From Kitagawia praeruptora (taxonomy: Eukaryota; Streptophyta; Magnoliopsida; Apiales; Apiaceae), in the NCBI GenBank assembly GCA_037693485.1, contig CM075353.1, positions 103,126,501-103,190,500 on the forward strand: a DNA stretch of 64,000 nt. The letters are read 5' to 3'. Below the pieces are notes generated by a model. It was not told the DNA's origin. It saw nothing but the letters and a program-made list of their open reading frames with translations, and did not search any database. Within the stretch, counting starts at the first letter, position 1, and every line of letters starts with the position of its first letter. This document shows, in pieces, positions 25,826-37,737 of the stretch. Position numbers and translations under genes: made by a program.

Positions 25826-27010
25826 TTTTAAAATACGAAAATTGACAATTATTTAAACAGGTCCATGTCTTTCATGGACATCTGCACTAATTATTCTTAA
25901 CATCTAATAATTTTTTTTTATCTAAAAATAACATTAGGAAATTAAAAATAGGGAAATTCTCATTGGTGCCCTTCTGGAATTGGCTTTTCCGGATGGTGCC
26001 ATTTCATATTTTGGTCTTACGAGTGGCACCCCTAAACTAAGTGATTACACTAATTATACCCTTCTGTTAATGTAAACGTTAATGAAACGTTAAATTAATA
26101 TTATTTTTGGGAAATTCTCATTGTTGCCCTTCTAGAATTGGCTTTTCTGAATGGTGTCATTTCATTACTTGTTTTAATTCCGCAAATCAGTTTAAGTTTT
26201 GAAAAATGGACACAGTTGTATTCAACCCCCCTTCTACAACTATTTCGGACCTAACAAATCAACTATAACATCCATCACTTTCCGTCTAGTGTTCTTCATG
26301 ATTCCTCATCAAAATAACATATTTTGCTCCGTGATTGTAGCAAAACTCCAAAACATTGTTAGATCAATTTCTCCCTATAACATCTGGTGCTAGAATGGGG
26401 GTTGAATACAACTGTGTCCGTTTTTCAAAACTTAAAACTTATTTGCGGAATTAAAACAAATAATGAAATGACACAATCCGAAAAAGCCAATTCTAGAAGG
26501 GCACCAATGAGAATTTTCCAAAAAAAATAGTAATTTAACGTTTTATTAACGTTTTCATTAACATAAGGGTATAATTAGTGTAATCACTTACTTTAGAGGT
26601 GCCACTCGTAAGACCAAAATATGAAATGACACCATCTGGAAAAGCCAATTTCAAAATGACGCCAATGAGAATTTCCCTTAAAAATATATTATATCATATA
26701 AATTTTTTATTTACACATCAATAATACATTTAAGATAAAGTTGTAACTTAGGTTTGATACAGTTGTCTAGAACCCTCCCATTGGTTTTTCATTCTTTCCA
26801 TATCCCTCTCCGCCACTCAAAGCAAGAAAGTCTCTCTTTACTATCGAAAACTCTATTCAAGGTTTTCCGATGCCAATTATCTTGACTAAGAAAGTCTCTC
26901 TTTACTATCGAAAACTCTATTCAAGGTTTTCCAATGCCAATTATCTTGACTTGTCGGCCTCTTTAGCATAAAAATTGATTGTTTTATGTTTATAACACAC
27001 TTTCATATCA
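25826..27010 (+). repeat. Duplicated block, copy 2 (right part)
   Basis: This continues the block of 1066-1430, interrupted by the foldback element at 25951-26677. The match resumes at 26687 and runs through a CT-rich stretch that looks like a 5' UTR. A segment of about 67 bp (26822-26888) is immediately duplicated (26889-26950). Confidence 0.75.
25951..26677 (+). mobile_element. Foldback element with 9-bp target duplication (MULE-like)
   Basis: The 727-bp element has arms of about 280 bp (25951-26231 and 26397-26677) that are inverted complements around a 165-nt loop. It begins GGGAAATTCTC and ends GAGAATTTCCC. TTAAAAATA is duplicated on both sides (25942-25950, 26678-26686), and copy 1 of the host block has a single similar TTTAAAATA. 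Each arm contains a second internal terminus like the outer one (26109, and its mirror ending 26519), so one copy appears nested inside another. The 9-bp duplication points to a Mutator-type transposase acting in trans. A transcript would fold into a long hairpin. Confidence 0.85.
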
Positions 27011-27103
27011 AGTTTTGATTCCCCTCTTTCCAATTTCATTTAAAGTTTTGATTTTTAATCAAAACTCATCAGATTCAGGGCAAAGCCTCTATGTTTTTAT
27101 TCA

Positions 27104-29190
27104 TTGTTGCAAATAACTATGGTCGGCGGCCTCTTTCTAGGTAAAAATTGCATCTTTATATTCTTATACATACATACATACACTCTTATTCACAATTCTT
27201 TGTGTTCATTTAGATTGATTAATGGCCTTCTTTCCGTTTTAATTACAAGTTTAGAACTTTGTATTTGGCTTTTTTTGTTATTCTGACTAATACTATAATT
27301 TTGATTTTGTTCTGTTAAATCCCCTATGTTTTCTTGGTCTAGGTTCATCTTGGATTAATTACAATATTATTTCGTTATTCAAGGCGGAGTCTTTAACTAC
27401 TGGGCCTCTTGGTTGTGAATTCTTAGCCTTCCTTGGTAAAAATCAATCTGTTGAATTAATCATTCTCAAGTACCAAACCATTATCTTGGTTTATGATGAA
27501 TGATATACTGTTCTTTTCCAGATCCGGGATCAAGTCCTTGATTTTGTAGCTGAATTTTTGGTTGGCATCCTCTTTCTAGGTAAAAATTGCATCTTTAGCA
27601 TAAAAATTGAATCTTTTATGTTTGTAACACACTTTTATATCCAAGTTTTGATTCCCATCTTTCCAATTCAATTTAAAGTTTTGATTTTTAATCACAACTC
27701 ATCAGATTCAGGGCAAAGCCTCTATGTTTTTGATTCATTGTTGCAAATAACTATGTTCTGCGGCCTCTTTCTAGCTAAAAATTGCATCTTTAGCATAAAA
27801 AATTGAATCTTTTATGTTTATAACACACTTTTATATCCAAGTTTTGATTCCCATCTTTCCAATTCAATTTAAAGTTTTGATTTTTAATCACAACTCATCA
27901 GATTCAGGGCAAAGCCTCTATGTTTTTGATTCATTGTTGCAAGTAACTATGGGCTGCGGCCTCTTTCTAGCTAAAAATTTCATATTTAGCATAAAAATTG
28001 AATCTTTTATGTTTATAACACACTTTTATATACAAGTTTTGATTCCCATCTTTCCAATTCAATTTAAAGTTTTGATTTTTAATCACAACTCATCAGATTC
28101 AGGGCAAAGCCTCTATGTTTTTGATTCATTGTTGCAAATAACTATGGTCTGCGGCCTCTTTCTAGCTAAAAATTGCATCTTTAGCATAAAAATTGAATCT
28201 TTTATGTATATAACACACTTTTATCTCCAAGTTTTGATTCCCATCTTTCCAATTCAATTTAAAGTTTTGATTTTTAATCACAACTCATCAGATTCAGGGC
28301 AAAGCCTCTATGTTTTTGATTCATTGTTGCAAATAACTATGGTCGTCGGCCTCTTTTTAGGTAAAAATTGCATCTTTAGCATAGAAATTAAATCTTTTAC
28401 GTTTATAACACACTTTCATATCCAAGTTTTGATTCCTCTCTTTCCAATTCAATATAAAGTTTTGATTTTTAATCACAACTCATCAGATTCAGGGCAAAGA
28501 GTCTATGTATTTGATTCATTGTTGCAAATAACTATGGTCGGCGGCCTCTTTCTAGGTAAAAATTGCATCTTTAGCATAAAAATTGAATCTTCTATGTTTA
28601 TAACACACTTTCATATTTAAGTTTTGATTCTCCTCTTTCCAATTCAATTTAAAGTTTTGATTTATATTCACAACTGATCAGATTCGGGGCAAAGCCTCTA
28701 TGTTTTTTATTCATTGTTGCAAATAACTATGGTCGGCGGCCTCTTTCTAGGTAAAAATTGCATCTTTATATTCTTATACATACATACATACACTCTTATT
28801 CACAATTCTTTGTGTTCATTTAGATTGATTAATGGCCCTCTTTCCGTTTTAATTACAAGTTTAGAACTTTGTATTTGTTTTTTTTGTTATTCTGACTAAT
28901 ACTATAATTTTGATTTTGTTCTGTTAAATCCCCTATGTTTTCTTGGTCTAGGTTCATCTCGGATTAATTACAATATTATTTTGATATTCAAGGCGGAGTC
29001 TTTAACTACTGGGCCTCTTGGTTGTGAATTCTTAGCCTTCCTTGGTAAAAATCAATCTGTTGAATTAATCATTCTCAAGTACCAAACCATTATCTTGGTT
29101 TATGATGAATGATATACTATTCTTTTCCAGATCCGGGATCAAGTCCTTGATTTTGTAGCTGAATTTTTGGTTGGCAGCCTCTTCTTCTTG
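27104..29190 (+). repeat. Long direct repeat, 1610 bp apart
   Basis: About 27104-27580 recurs at about 28714-29190 with few changes (catacatacatacac, then tggttggcatcctc/tggttggcagcctc). The 195-bp minisatellite lies between the copies. Much of this looks like UTR or intron of a gene now unrecognisable. Confidence 0.8.
27575..28640 (+). repeat. Minisatellite, five to six copies of a 195-bp unit
   Basis: Equivalent positions fall at 27608, 27804, 27999, 28194, 28389 and 28584. Because 195 is divisible by three, and stops happen to be absent in one frame, the array yields a 268-codon open frame (27814-28620) of 65-residue repeats. That frame is a by-product of the repeat, not a supported gene: it has no start context, domain or homologue I recognise. 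Confidence 0.9.
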
Positions 29191-29325
29191 TATGTTTATA
29201 TACTCAGTCATGATATATTTTGGTTGGCAGCCTCTTCTTCTTTTATGTTTATATACTCAGTCATGACATATTTTGGTTGGCAGCCTCTTCTTCCATGTTT
29301 ATATACTCTCAGTCATGATATATGT
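29185..29325 (+). repeat. Three tandem copies of a unit of about 52 bp
   Basis: Units beginning 'ttttggttggcagcctct' follow each other and end near 'actcagtcatgata'. After this, up to about 30.4 kb, the sequence is intron-like with no exon I can support apart from a long AT microsatellite. Confidence 0.8.
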
Positions 29326-29928
29326 ATTTAGTTTGGTTGATCGTTACCAATTCAGTTTTGGTAAGCAGTTTTGCTGCCATCTTTTTTTGTCATTCCAATT
29401 TCTTCAGTTGATGGAGTACCCTCTTTTTAAATGAATTCAAAGCTCACAACTTTCTGTTTCTTGTTTAATTATGTTGATTTTTTTTATTTGATCTCATTAA
29501 ATTTGAGTGTAAGTCCTCCTATGTGTGCTTTCATTGAGGTATAATTTAGATTCGTAATTCAGTATTATGGCATAACTATTTTAATGTGTTAGATGCACAA
29601 AAAATAGCTGAAATTCCTAAAATTGCAACCACAAACCTAGAATTTGGCAACTATTTTATCTACTGATTATTCAAAACTAGCAGCTGACAACATAAATCAT
29701 TAGGAATTCAAAAACAATTCAAATAATTTTGAAATACTTTCAACAGGAAGATTTTGTTAATTGCCAAACTTTCCGGCTATTATATTCCCTGATCATTGCT
29801 GCTGTAACATGACACGTATTCAGCTTTTTTATTATTCAAGGATATGGTTCTAAAGGATCACGATGCCTTGAATTTACTGGTAATTGTGTTTAACTAGAAC
29901 TTTAACATTAAGATGGCCTTCCTGAGAA

Positions 29929-29930
<2 letters not shown>

Positions 29931-29974
<44 letters not shown>
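29931..29974 (+). repeat. (AT)n microsatellite
   Basis: Uninterrupted AT dinucleotide run of about 44 bp. Confidence 0.95.
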
Positions 29975-29979
<5 letters not shown>

Positions 29980-30409
29980 TTGTGTTGGTAAACAATTCCT
30001 GCCATTTTTTTTTATCATCCCTGCGATTGAGTGATTGCCCTCATCACAAATCAATTTAAAACTGGCATCTTTCTGTTTCTTGTTTATTATGTTGATTTTT
30101 TGATTAAATCTCATCAAATTTAAGGCGAAGTCCCCCCCTTTTTTCTAATTTATGCACTCACTCACATACACACACACGCACACTCTTAATTTCAAATTGT
30201 TTGTTTTTGTTCTGGTTGATTAGTTGTCTTTTGAATTTTAAATTTTACAACTTTCTATTTTTTTTTCTTGTTAATAACAGGTTTATCTAGTATTGACCAG
30301 GATTGCCTTCTTTTGGCTATAGTGAGTGTAAGTGCATAACCTTAAAGCATCGACCATTATTATCTTTATTATTGCTACATTGTAAGTGTATAACACATTA
30401 ATAGTTGAA

Positions 30410-30871
30410 TTTCTAGGCCTCAAAGAGCAGCGTCCTGCAGCAGATATCTGACGGGAAGAATCTGATTTAAGTCATCAAGCTCTGAAGTATTTGCTTTGAT
30501 CATTGATGGTAAATCACATGTGTATGCCTTTGAAGATGACATAAAGGATATATTCTTAGAAGTTGCAGTTAAATGTGCATGTGTTATCTGTTGACCTTCA
30601 TCAAAGCAGAAGGCAATGGTAAGTATATGACTTTAAATGTGCATCTGTTATCTGTTGACCTTCATCAAAACAGAAGGCAATGGTAAGGATATGACTTTCT
30701 TTAATGTTTCTAGAGAAATATTTTCTAGTGGTACATGAGATTACAACTTACAAGACTTGTTAATTGGGAACTGGAAAGACAACACTAGCAATTGGTGATG
30801 GAGCAAATGATGTGGGAATTCTTCAAGAAGCTGATATTGGGATTGGAATTAGTGGTGTTGAAGAGATGCAG
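30410..30871 (+). pseudogene. P4-type ATPase (phospholipid flippase, ALA family) fragment
   Basis: Two exon-like pieces encode part of the P domain of an aminophospholipid flippase, a membrane pump that moves lipids between leaflets. The first (to 30618, donor GTAAGT) reads FALIIDGKSHVYAFEDD and ends near KQKAM. A TGA replaces the expected cysteine after CVIC, and a second frame problem lies near 30465. The second (about 30766-30871, donor GTACTC) reads TTLAIGDGANDVGILQEAD, including the GDGxND hinge motif that binds magnesium. The end of the first exon with its splice donor is duplicated in tandem (about 30570-30634 and 30635-30700). No transmembrane exons or other domains are present nearby, so this is a decayed fragment. 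Confidence 0.85.
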
Positions 30872-32403
30872 GTACTCAATCCTTTCATGTAACTAATCAT
30901 TGTAATGTTTTTTTACCGTGTTTTTTTTTTATAAACCTTTGTGTTTCTATTAACATCATTTCATTTGTTATAAATTGTAGTAGTTTCTTAAAATAATTAT
31001 TTCGTTAATATAAATATAGATTAGAAATATTTAGGTATGTAAATCAGCTAAAAATTATCAATTGATTAATCATTTTTTTAACCAAGAGGATATTATTTAC
31101 TAATATAAATTATTTATGAGGATATTATTAAACTTGGATGCAATAAAAATCATACTTTTTTTTGCAATCTTTTAGCGGCGAAGTCCCTAACTTCCTTTGT
31201 TCTGCTGTTCATTTAGCATCTGCCTAGGTAACAAATTTTTCTTTCATTACAAGCCCTCACCCTCCTTCCACGCCATGTTCTCGAGTTTCATGGATGAACA
31301 AGAAAAAGAAAGGTATTGAAGCTGGTACAAAGGAGAAGAAAAAAACTATTATAAAATTTTCTTTTAATAATCCCGAGTTTAAAGAAAAAAAGGATGTGTA
31401 GTGTTTTACCTCTGAATTCTTGAATGCTCCTTATTTTTATATATGTATATGAATTCATTATATGCTTTCATATATTTTCTGGATGTTAATATAGTAACAG
31501 ATCATCAGCACTTTAAATTTACTATGAGAGTAAGGGGCAGAATTTACTAAGTTCTTGTTTCACAAATACACAATTCGATTATGAGTAATAATCTGATTGG
31601 GTTTTTGAGTTTTTGTTCAATTGTATCAAAAGCTGAATCTGTCAGCATTTTGAAATAGTAACAATATTTCTGCATTTGATCTTAATATTGGGTGAAATAT
31701 TAACAATATTTCTGCATTTGATTGTGTTAACTATTGACAGACTATGTGTGGAAGAGTAATAATGCGAAAAGACCTAGTTCCATAGTACTAGATCCTCGAT
31801 TCTGTGGAATTATCCACCTTTAGGAGTTCATTCTCGTATCTCAGTCTCTATAGTTTTTTCTCTTTTCTTTAAGGTTTATATATGGTCACAATCCGGTATT
31901 ATTCCATCTTCATTTCATTGTGTTAGCTGCATCACTACATATGATTATGAAGTGCCATATTTGCATGTTCAACCTTGTATTTGAGCTCTAATATGTAGTC
32001 TAGTGCGTCCTTTTTTTTACTGGTGTCAGTTGAAGCATTACATATTTTATGAAGGGGAAGACTTGTATGCTAAACCCAAAATTTAAGAGTAGCAATGTTT
32101 TTTAAACATTTGATGCAGGACAACTTATGAAAACAGGGATTTATGTGATAAAACACTAGCTTTGGTGGATGAACACCCACGTTACCCGACCGTAGAAGGG
32201 ATAAAAGTCACGGATCACAGCCCATGAAAGAGACCTAATTTCAATATTTAATAATATCCCAAAAATCAAGTCTAATCAAATATGCGGGGATTACTATAAT
32301 TATACAGGGATCATAAACCCTAGTAAAATAAACCTAACAGACTAAGGCCCATAACAATTGGGCTTTATTTAATAATCTACTAGCTCCACATAAACTAAAC
32401 AAA
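30872..32403. other. Intron-like or intergenic sequence
   Basis: No convincing exon was found. Short repeats occur (a 'caatatttctgcatttgat' piece appears twice around 31660-31720). The right edge at 32403 is the A before the Helitron insertion. Confidence 0.45.
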
Positions 32404-33449
32404 TCTATTACTATATATTATACGTGAACACAGGGGTAAAAGTTTCCTTTTAATTGCCTGTGATATTGTCTTTATGACCCTATCTTTCTCAAAATAACAA
32501 AATTGCCAGACACATTTTATTCTGCCGCAGTGTTATCGATCTATTATCCAATAAAATTGGTGTTAGCCCGGTGGTCGTCGTCTCCCCTCACCGATCGTCG
32601 TCGTTGTCTCCCCTTGCCGATCATATCTGCTGCTTCAATCTCTACCCTTTCTCCTTCCTTTCAATCTGTAGCCTTTCTCCTTCCTCAGTTTCACAATTTT
32701 ATTGGCAGATTTCAACGGTATGATTTTTGTTATTTACATATATGCTATATAATATGTTTGTGTGTGTATATATCGCAATTTTATTGGCAGATTCGAAAGC
32801 TATGATTTTTGTTATTTACATATATGCTATATAATGTGTGTGTGTATATACGTGTGTTGATAATGATGGGTTTATTTGTTAAATTATGGACAACCCTTTT
32901 TAATTCTTGTGCATTCTTGAGTTTTAAAGTTGATTACCTTTTTTTTTTTGGGGTTTAAGAGATTTTAGTTTTGATTAAACTCACTCTTCTTCCAAAAATT
33001 TCATCCCAAAAATGGGATGATACTTTGCTCCCCACCATTTACTTCATTTGGTTTAAAAGATGCAGGGCCTTAGTTTTCAATTTGAACATACAATTCTCAG
33101 GAGTTGGGGCAAGTTACGCAACATTTCACCCCTGCGAGTCTTAATTCGGATATTATAGTATGGTCTACAGGAAAAAATTTAGATATTCATAGACCGCTTA
33201 ATCTATTGAAATTTGATCTTTTGTTTTTTCTTAGTAAGAGGAGATGGAAATCTTTCCTGCTATAATATTTGTTAGCCCAGAGTGATGATTATAATGTTTC
33301 ATGAGCAGGGAAATGTACATTTATAAAGAACAGTTTTCTCTTGGAAAATCTATAATGAACCAAAGTATTTTTGTACATATTGATGAATTTGATATTAGAA
33401 AATGAGGAAATTTTGGAGGTTATTATGACTGATATACATATATGCTCTT

Positions 33450-33700
33450 ACTCACGAGACCAACCAAACTGGATTGAAGTTGAAGTATAAATGTCTAAAC
33501 AATAATCATTTGTTTTCAGAACCATAGATATACATTATAGGAGACCAACCAAACTGGATTGAAGTTGAATTATAAATGTCTAAACAAGAATCATTTGTTC
33601 TCAGAACCATATATATACATTATACCGGATTGGGTCCGAAAATTGTTGCGGAACCATAGATATACATTATACAGGATTGGGTCCGAAAATTGTTGCAGCA
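33450..33700 (+). repeat. Local tandem duplication inside the Helitron
   Basis: A stretch beginning 'gaccaaccaaactggatt' near 33460 recurs near 33543, and 'tggatt/ggattgggtccgaaaattg' pieces repeat near 33627 and 33675. No coding meaning is apparent. Confidence 0.7.
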
Positions 33701-33984
33701 TACCTTACAATACCTGTTTATGTGTAAATACATGGGAAACTCATTCACTCTTACCATGTTTAGTATAAAATTTTAGAATTTTCATCTTATCACTCTTATT
33801 ATTCACGTAAAATACGTCGTACCAATCATCTGGACGTGGTGTATTATATATAGTTATGAGTGTGAATGTTTGCCACTTGTGGCCTTATATTAGTTTGGAA
33901 AAAAAAGCACCCAACTGAGGCCAATATGTGTGCCTTTGCTTTTAGGCAATCAATTACAATTCTCATTTTGCTTTTATGATGCAG

Positions 33985-35477
33985 ATCTGCTGGTTATGGC
34001 AGAAAGTAGGTTCAGAAGAAAAAGGTTTCCAAAAGTTCCTGGATAATGTTCAATACAAGTGTAATGGCATATTACGCTATGAGAGAATCTTTGGACAGGG
34101 CTATGTGAGCACCGGAGGGTTTGGTATAACACATTGACTCTATTCCTTTCTACCCTTATTTAGCTGATTCAAAGAACACCAATAAAATGGCATGTGTGTG
34201 TGTGTGTTTTTCTGTGTCTGCCTATGTTGTGTTTCTCTACGTGTGCTTGTGGATATGCACGAAGTATGAATAAATTATGAGAGAATTCGATCTTCTTGGA
34301 ATAATTTGAAATATTTTAAATCTATTTTGCTCAGTAGAAACTTGCACTGCCTTCCATTTCTGATTCGTGACAAAAGGTTATTCATTTCTGAATTCCACGG
34401 GTCCAGTATAGCTTTTTTCCTTTATCCTTGGCTATTATAGTTTTTACTAATGGTTATTTAGTTTCGACATTAAATATCCTGTAAAATTTAATTAACAATT
34501 CGGAGGCATACACGAGTGTTCATTTTTTTCTGCAGAAGAGTTGACCAATGTCTTACAGAGTTGCCATTATTGTTTGTTATATATTTTGAGTTAAAGTGTT
34601 AAACCCAATTTTAGTACTCTGATTCCCTACTTTTGCCTACAGAAACAACAAAAGAATTTGTTGCAAAGCTGGATCTTAAGCCTGGGCAGAAAGTTCTAGA
34701 TGTTTGCTGTGGCATTGGTGGAGGTGACTTTTACATGGCAGAGAAGTTTGATGTTGACGTTGTTGGCATTGATCTCTCCGTTAATATGATCTCTTTTGCT
34801 CTTGAACGGGCTATTGGGCTTAGATGTTCCGTTGAATTTGAGGTTGCTGATTGCACCACAAAAACATATTCTGAAAGCTCATTTGATGTGATCTATAGTC
34901 GTGACACCATTCTACACATTCAAGTAATCTCTTTCTCCATAAGCTTTAAATTGTCATTCTCAGTTACTTGACATGTTAACAAACAGCTCATGGTCTGCTG
35001 ATAGTTCTCAGTTTTTAGGGAGATATGTGGATCCATTTTATTAGCTGAAAGCATACTAAGTACAACTATGTTAAAAGTACACCATATGTTACAATTGATG
35101 TTGCTATTACTTTGTATTCATTACCTTGCTTCCAGGTTTTCTTTAGCTGAAAAAAGATAATAGTTCGAAAATGTCATTTAGGATGTCCTCTATAACAATG
35201 CGAACATGGTTTCTTCTCCTGGGAAAACAAAGCTGATTTGCATGCATGTTTAGAAAGTGATAAGAATGTGTACCTTTTCAGTGTTTCATCAGAGGTTTAT
35301 GTTGGATATGATGATGGGTTCTTTATCAGTACAACAAGATTAATGCTAATTTTGGCATGTAAAGTTTTTATTTCTTTCTTTATTGCCACTTCTTAGCCTT
35401 GGAGCTTCTGTATTTGCTGATGAAATAATCAGGACAAACCTGCACTATTTAAATCCTTCTACAAATGGCTGAAGCCC
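33985..35477 (+). pseudogene. Phosphoethanolamine N-methyltransferase exons (PMT fragment)
   Basis: PEAMT methylates phosphoethanolamine with S-adenosylmethionine on the way to phosphocholine, in the cytosol. Three exons are visible: 33985-34123 (ICWLWQKVGSEEKGF...), 34643-34923 with SAM-binding motif I VLDVCCGIGGGDFYMA and motif VIYSRDTILHI, and 35433-35477 (DKPALFKSFYKWLKP). Splice sites are canonical and phases join correctly (G|AA gives Glu). This corresponds to the start of the second methyltransferase domain. The first domain and the rest of the second are absent, so it cannot be a complete enzyme. The third exon breaks off after LKP, where the family continues with a glycine-rich strand, and joins unrelated sequence. 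The preserved frame suggests recent capture. Confidence 0.9.
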
Positions 35478-35817
35478 AAAAGGGGAATTCATCGCCAAGG
35501 TCGTCTTTAAGAATCCTGCGGATGCTGCTAAAGCTGCTGATGCACTGAGAAATGGGCTTGATCCTAAGTTGGCGTGTCTTAGGAGATTTCGAGACAGATC
35601 AGAGGAATAGTTCACAAAGAAAGAAGCTCCTGGAGCCCCTGTAAGTTCTTTTTCCACACTTTCTCCCTAAACAAAATTTTATGATTATGCTAACCCATTT
35701 TACCCCCCCCTCTATCTCATAACTACAGCGTGATGGGAAATACAGCAAAGCCAACTCCGACATGAAACATCAGATTGCTCTTCTTGAATTTGAACTAAGT
35801 GAAGCAGCGTCACGGGT
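35478..35817 (+). pseudogene. Unidentified exon-like segments fused to the PMT fragment
   Basis: Directly after the PMT break, one frame reads EFIAKVVFKNPADAAKAADA and onward to a TAG near 35609, then KKEAPGAP with a donor at 35641. A second exon-like piece (about 35729-35815) reads KANSDMKHQIALLEFELSEA before a donor. The first stretch is loosely like an RNA-recognition fold but I do not claim that. Together with the PMT exons it forms a potential chimeric transcript. The source gene is not recognised. Confidence 0.45.
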
Positions 35818-36176
35818 ACAACTTTTTATTGTTTCGTCATTCACATCTACAAGTACGTTGTTCATGGACATTGGTATATTGTGCTTGAGACTTGCACCAG
35901 TTAGAATAAGTATCTTAAATTGATTGCTATGCTTCTGTACTTCACTGAACAAATTGCGACATGCTTTTATCGTTTTTAATTTACACAAAGTATTATGATT
36001 ATTAAGCTAACCATTCTTTCCCCTCATAACTACATATTTATGGAATATACAGCAAATTAATCCACAAAAAGCGTGTTGAAGTTGAACAAAAGAAGGCAAT
36101 GTACAGGTACAACATTTTTATTGTTCTGTTATTTACATCTGCAAGTACATTGTTCATGGACAATGATATATGGCGT

Positions 36177-36437
36177 TGTCAGGAATTACAGAATTCCTGA
36201 CTTGTTTTGTATATATTTTTTGCGTAACAGCTATAAATAGAAGATAAGCAGAGAATCAGAGCAGTTTAGAGATAGAAACAGAGAGATTAGAGGTAGAAAG
36301 TAGAGAGACTGAGAGAGATAGAAATCAGAGAGATCAGGAAGAGAAAACAGAGTTTAGAGAGAGAGAGAGTAAGAAACCCTAGAGAGAGAAACAGAAGAGG
36401 TTGTTATTGAGAGAGAAAGAATATGGTTAAGAAAATG
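36177..36437 (+). mobile_element. Truncated LTR-like insertion
   Basis: It begins TGTCAGGAATTACAG with a short inverted repeat (CAGGAATT.../AATTCCTG), followed by a TATA-like TATAAATA and a purine-rich GAGA stretch. The same layout (TGTCAGGA, inverted repeat, GAGA-rich) appears in the solo LTR at 42727-43227. The surrounding sequence is a local duplicate (about 35815-35960 versus 36109-36520), and the first copy lacks this piece, so it is an insertion. The right boundary is uncertain. Confidence 0.5.
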
Positions 36438-37329
36438 GTCGAGACTTGCACCAGTTAGATTAAGTATCTTAATTGGATTGCTATGTGTTTGTGTTTCACC
36501 GAACAAATTGAGACATGCTTCCATCATTTATACTTTTCGTAATAGTTAATTAATAATCTTAAGTGATGATAGAACAAGGATCAACATTGCTTTGCAGGCG
36601 CATCAATTGACAATCGTAACTAGGGCTTGGAATGTTCTTTTCTTTGACAGTTTGATTTAATTTGTTAATGCTTTAATTTTTTGTAACCCCCCTTTTGTTG
36701 CTGATGAGTTAATCTTGTGTTTTACTACCTCGGTTTTGCTTCTATTTATATGCTTTGTCCTTTAGTAATTACTCAATCAATATAAGATCAAATTTACAGC
36801 ATCATCTTGTTTCTCATATATTAATCATTCCATGTTGATAGTTCCTGTTCAATATTTAACACTATGTTTAGGGACAAGCCTACTGAAGTTCATCATGTAA
36901 AACTGTTTTGTAATTTCCGTAATAGTCAATTAATAATTGTAAGTTGTAACTGATGGTAGAACCAGGATTAGCACTGCTTTTCAGGTGCATCAATTAACTG
37001 GTAATTGTTTTTGTAATAATTAAGTAATTAGTCTACAGTATCATTCTTTTACTGCAATTATTATAAAGATTTAATCACAATGGATGGTGGTATGACTCAT
37101 GTTGCCGCAAGGTGATTCATTGCCGGCCTGTGCCTTTAAGGTTTGGGTCGAGGCATTTACTATTTTGCTGTTGAAAGGGTGCAGTCTCTTCAAGGGTGTT
37201 ATCAATGAGTTATCCTGCACTAAATGTGTTTGCTTGAAAAATGCAGAGTACTGTAAGCTTTTATGGAAATCTAAGATTTTTTAGGATTGTTAGCAGATTA
37301 CACGGTTTTTCTTACTATGAAAGTTTTTA

Positions 37330-37520
37330 TATGTCAGATGGAACAGAAACTCCGGCGGATACTTTCCTGCACCTAAGAAGATTAAACTTGACAAGACCCT
37401 TGATAAGACAAAACTTGATATTCAATTTGTTGTGGAAAAGGGAAGGTTCAACCACCATTGTTATAGGAAACACCCTCCAAAGTTGCTTGGCCTTTTGACA
37501 TCCAATGACAGGCAGTCTTA
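37330..37520 (+). pseudogene. Unidentified terminal exon-like segment
   Basis: One frame reads NSGGYFPAPKKIKLDK and continues through VVEKGRFNHHCYRKHPP to a TAG near 37520. The composition is coding-like and lysine-rich, but I do not recognise the family. It lies about 220 bp before the Helitron 3' end, where captured last exons are often found. Confidence 0.35.
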
Positions 37521-37718
37521 GATTGTTTTGGAATAAAAGTCGTGGTTATAACAACATGTTTGCATTTTGTTCTTCAATTCATAAGGATCTCTACATTGAT
37601 ATGTGCTACTATAAATAGTACTTTTTAACTACGAAAATGTAATATCTACAAAATGAAATACTACTTTTCATCATACGTTCCGTGCAATCACTACGTATTT
37701 TTCCTTCTCAAGAAACAG

Positions 37719-37737
37719 GCCCGTGCCTTGCACGGGC
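37719..37737 (+). other. Helitron 3' hairpin
   Basis: Eight perfect base pairs (GCCCGTGC with GCACGGGC) and a CTT loop, seven bases before the CTAG end. In Helitrons this acts as the signal that ends rolling-circle transfer. Confidence 0.85.

Noticed and set aside
27814..28620. 268-codon frame with 65-residue repeats
   Set aside because: It is the translation of a 195-bp minisatellite whose period is a multiple of three; no start context or known domain.
33985..35477. Complete PEAMT gene
   Set aside because: Only three exons of the second methyltransferase domain are present, and the third breaks off into unrelated sequence.
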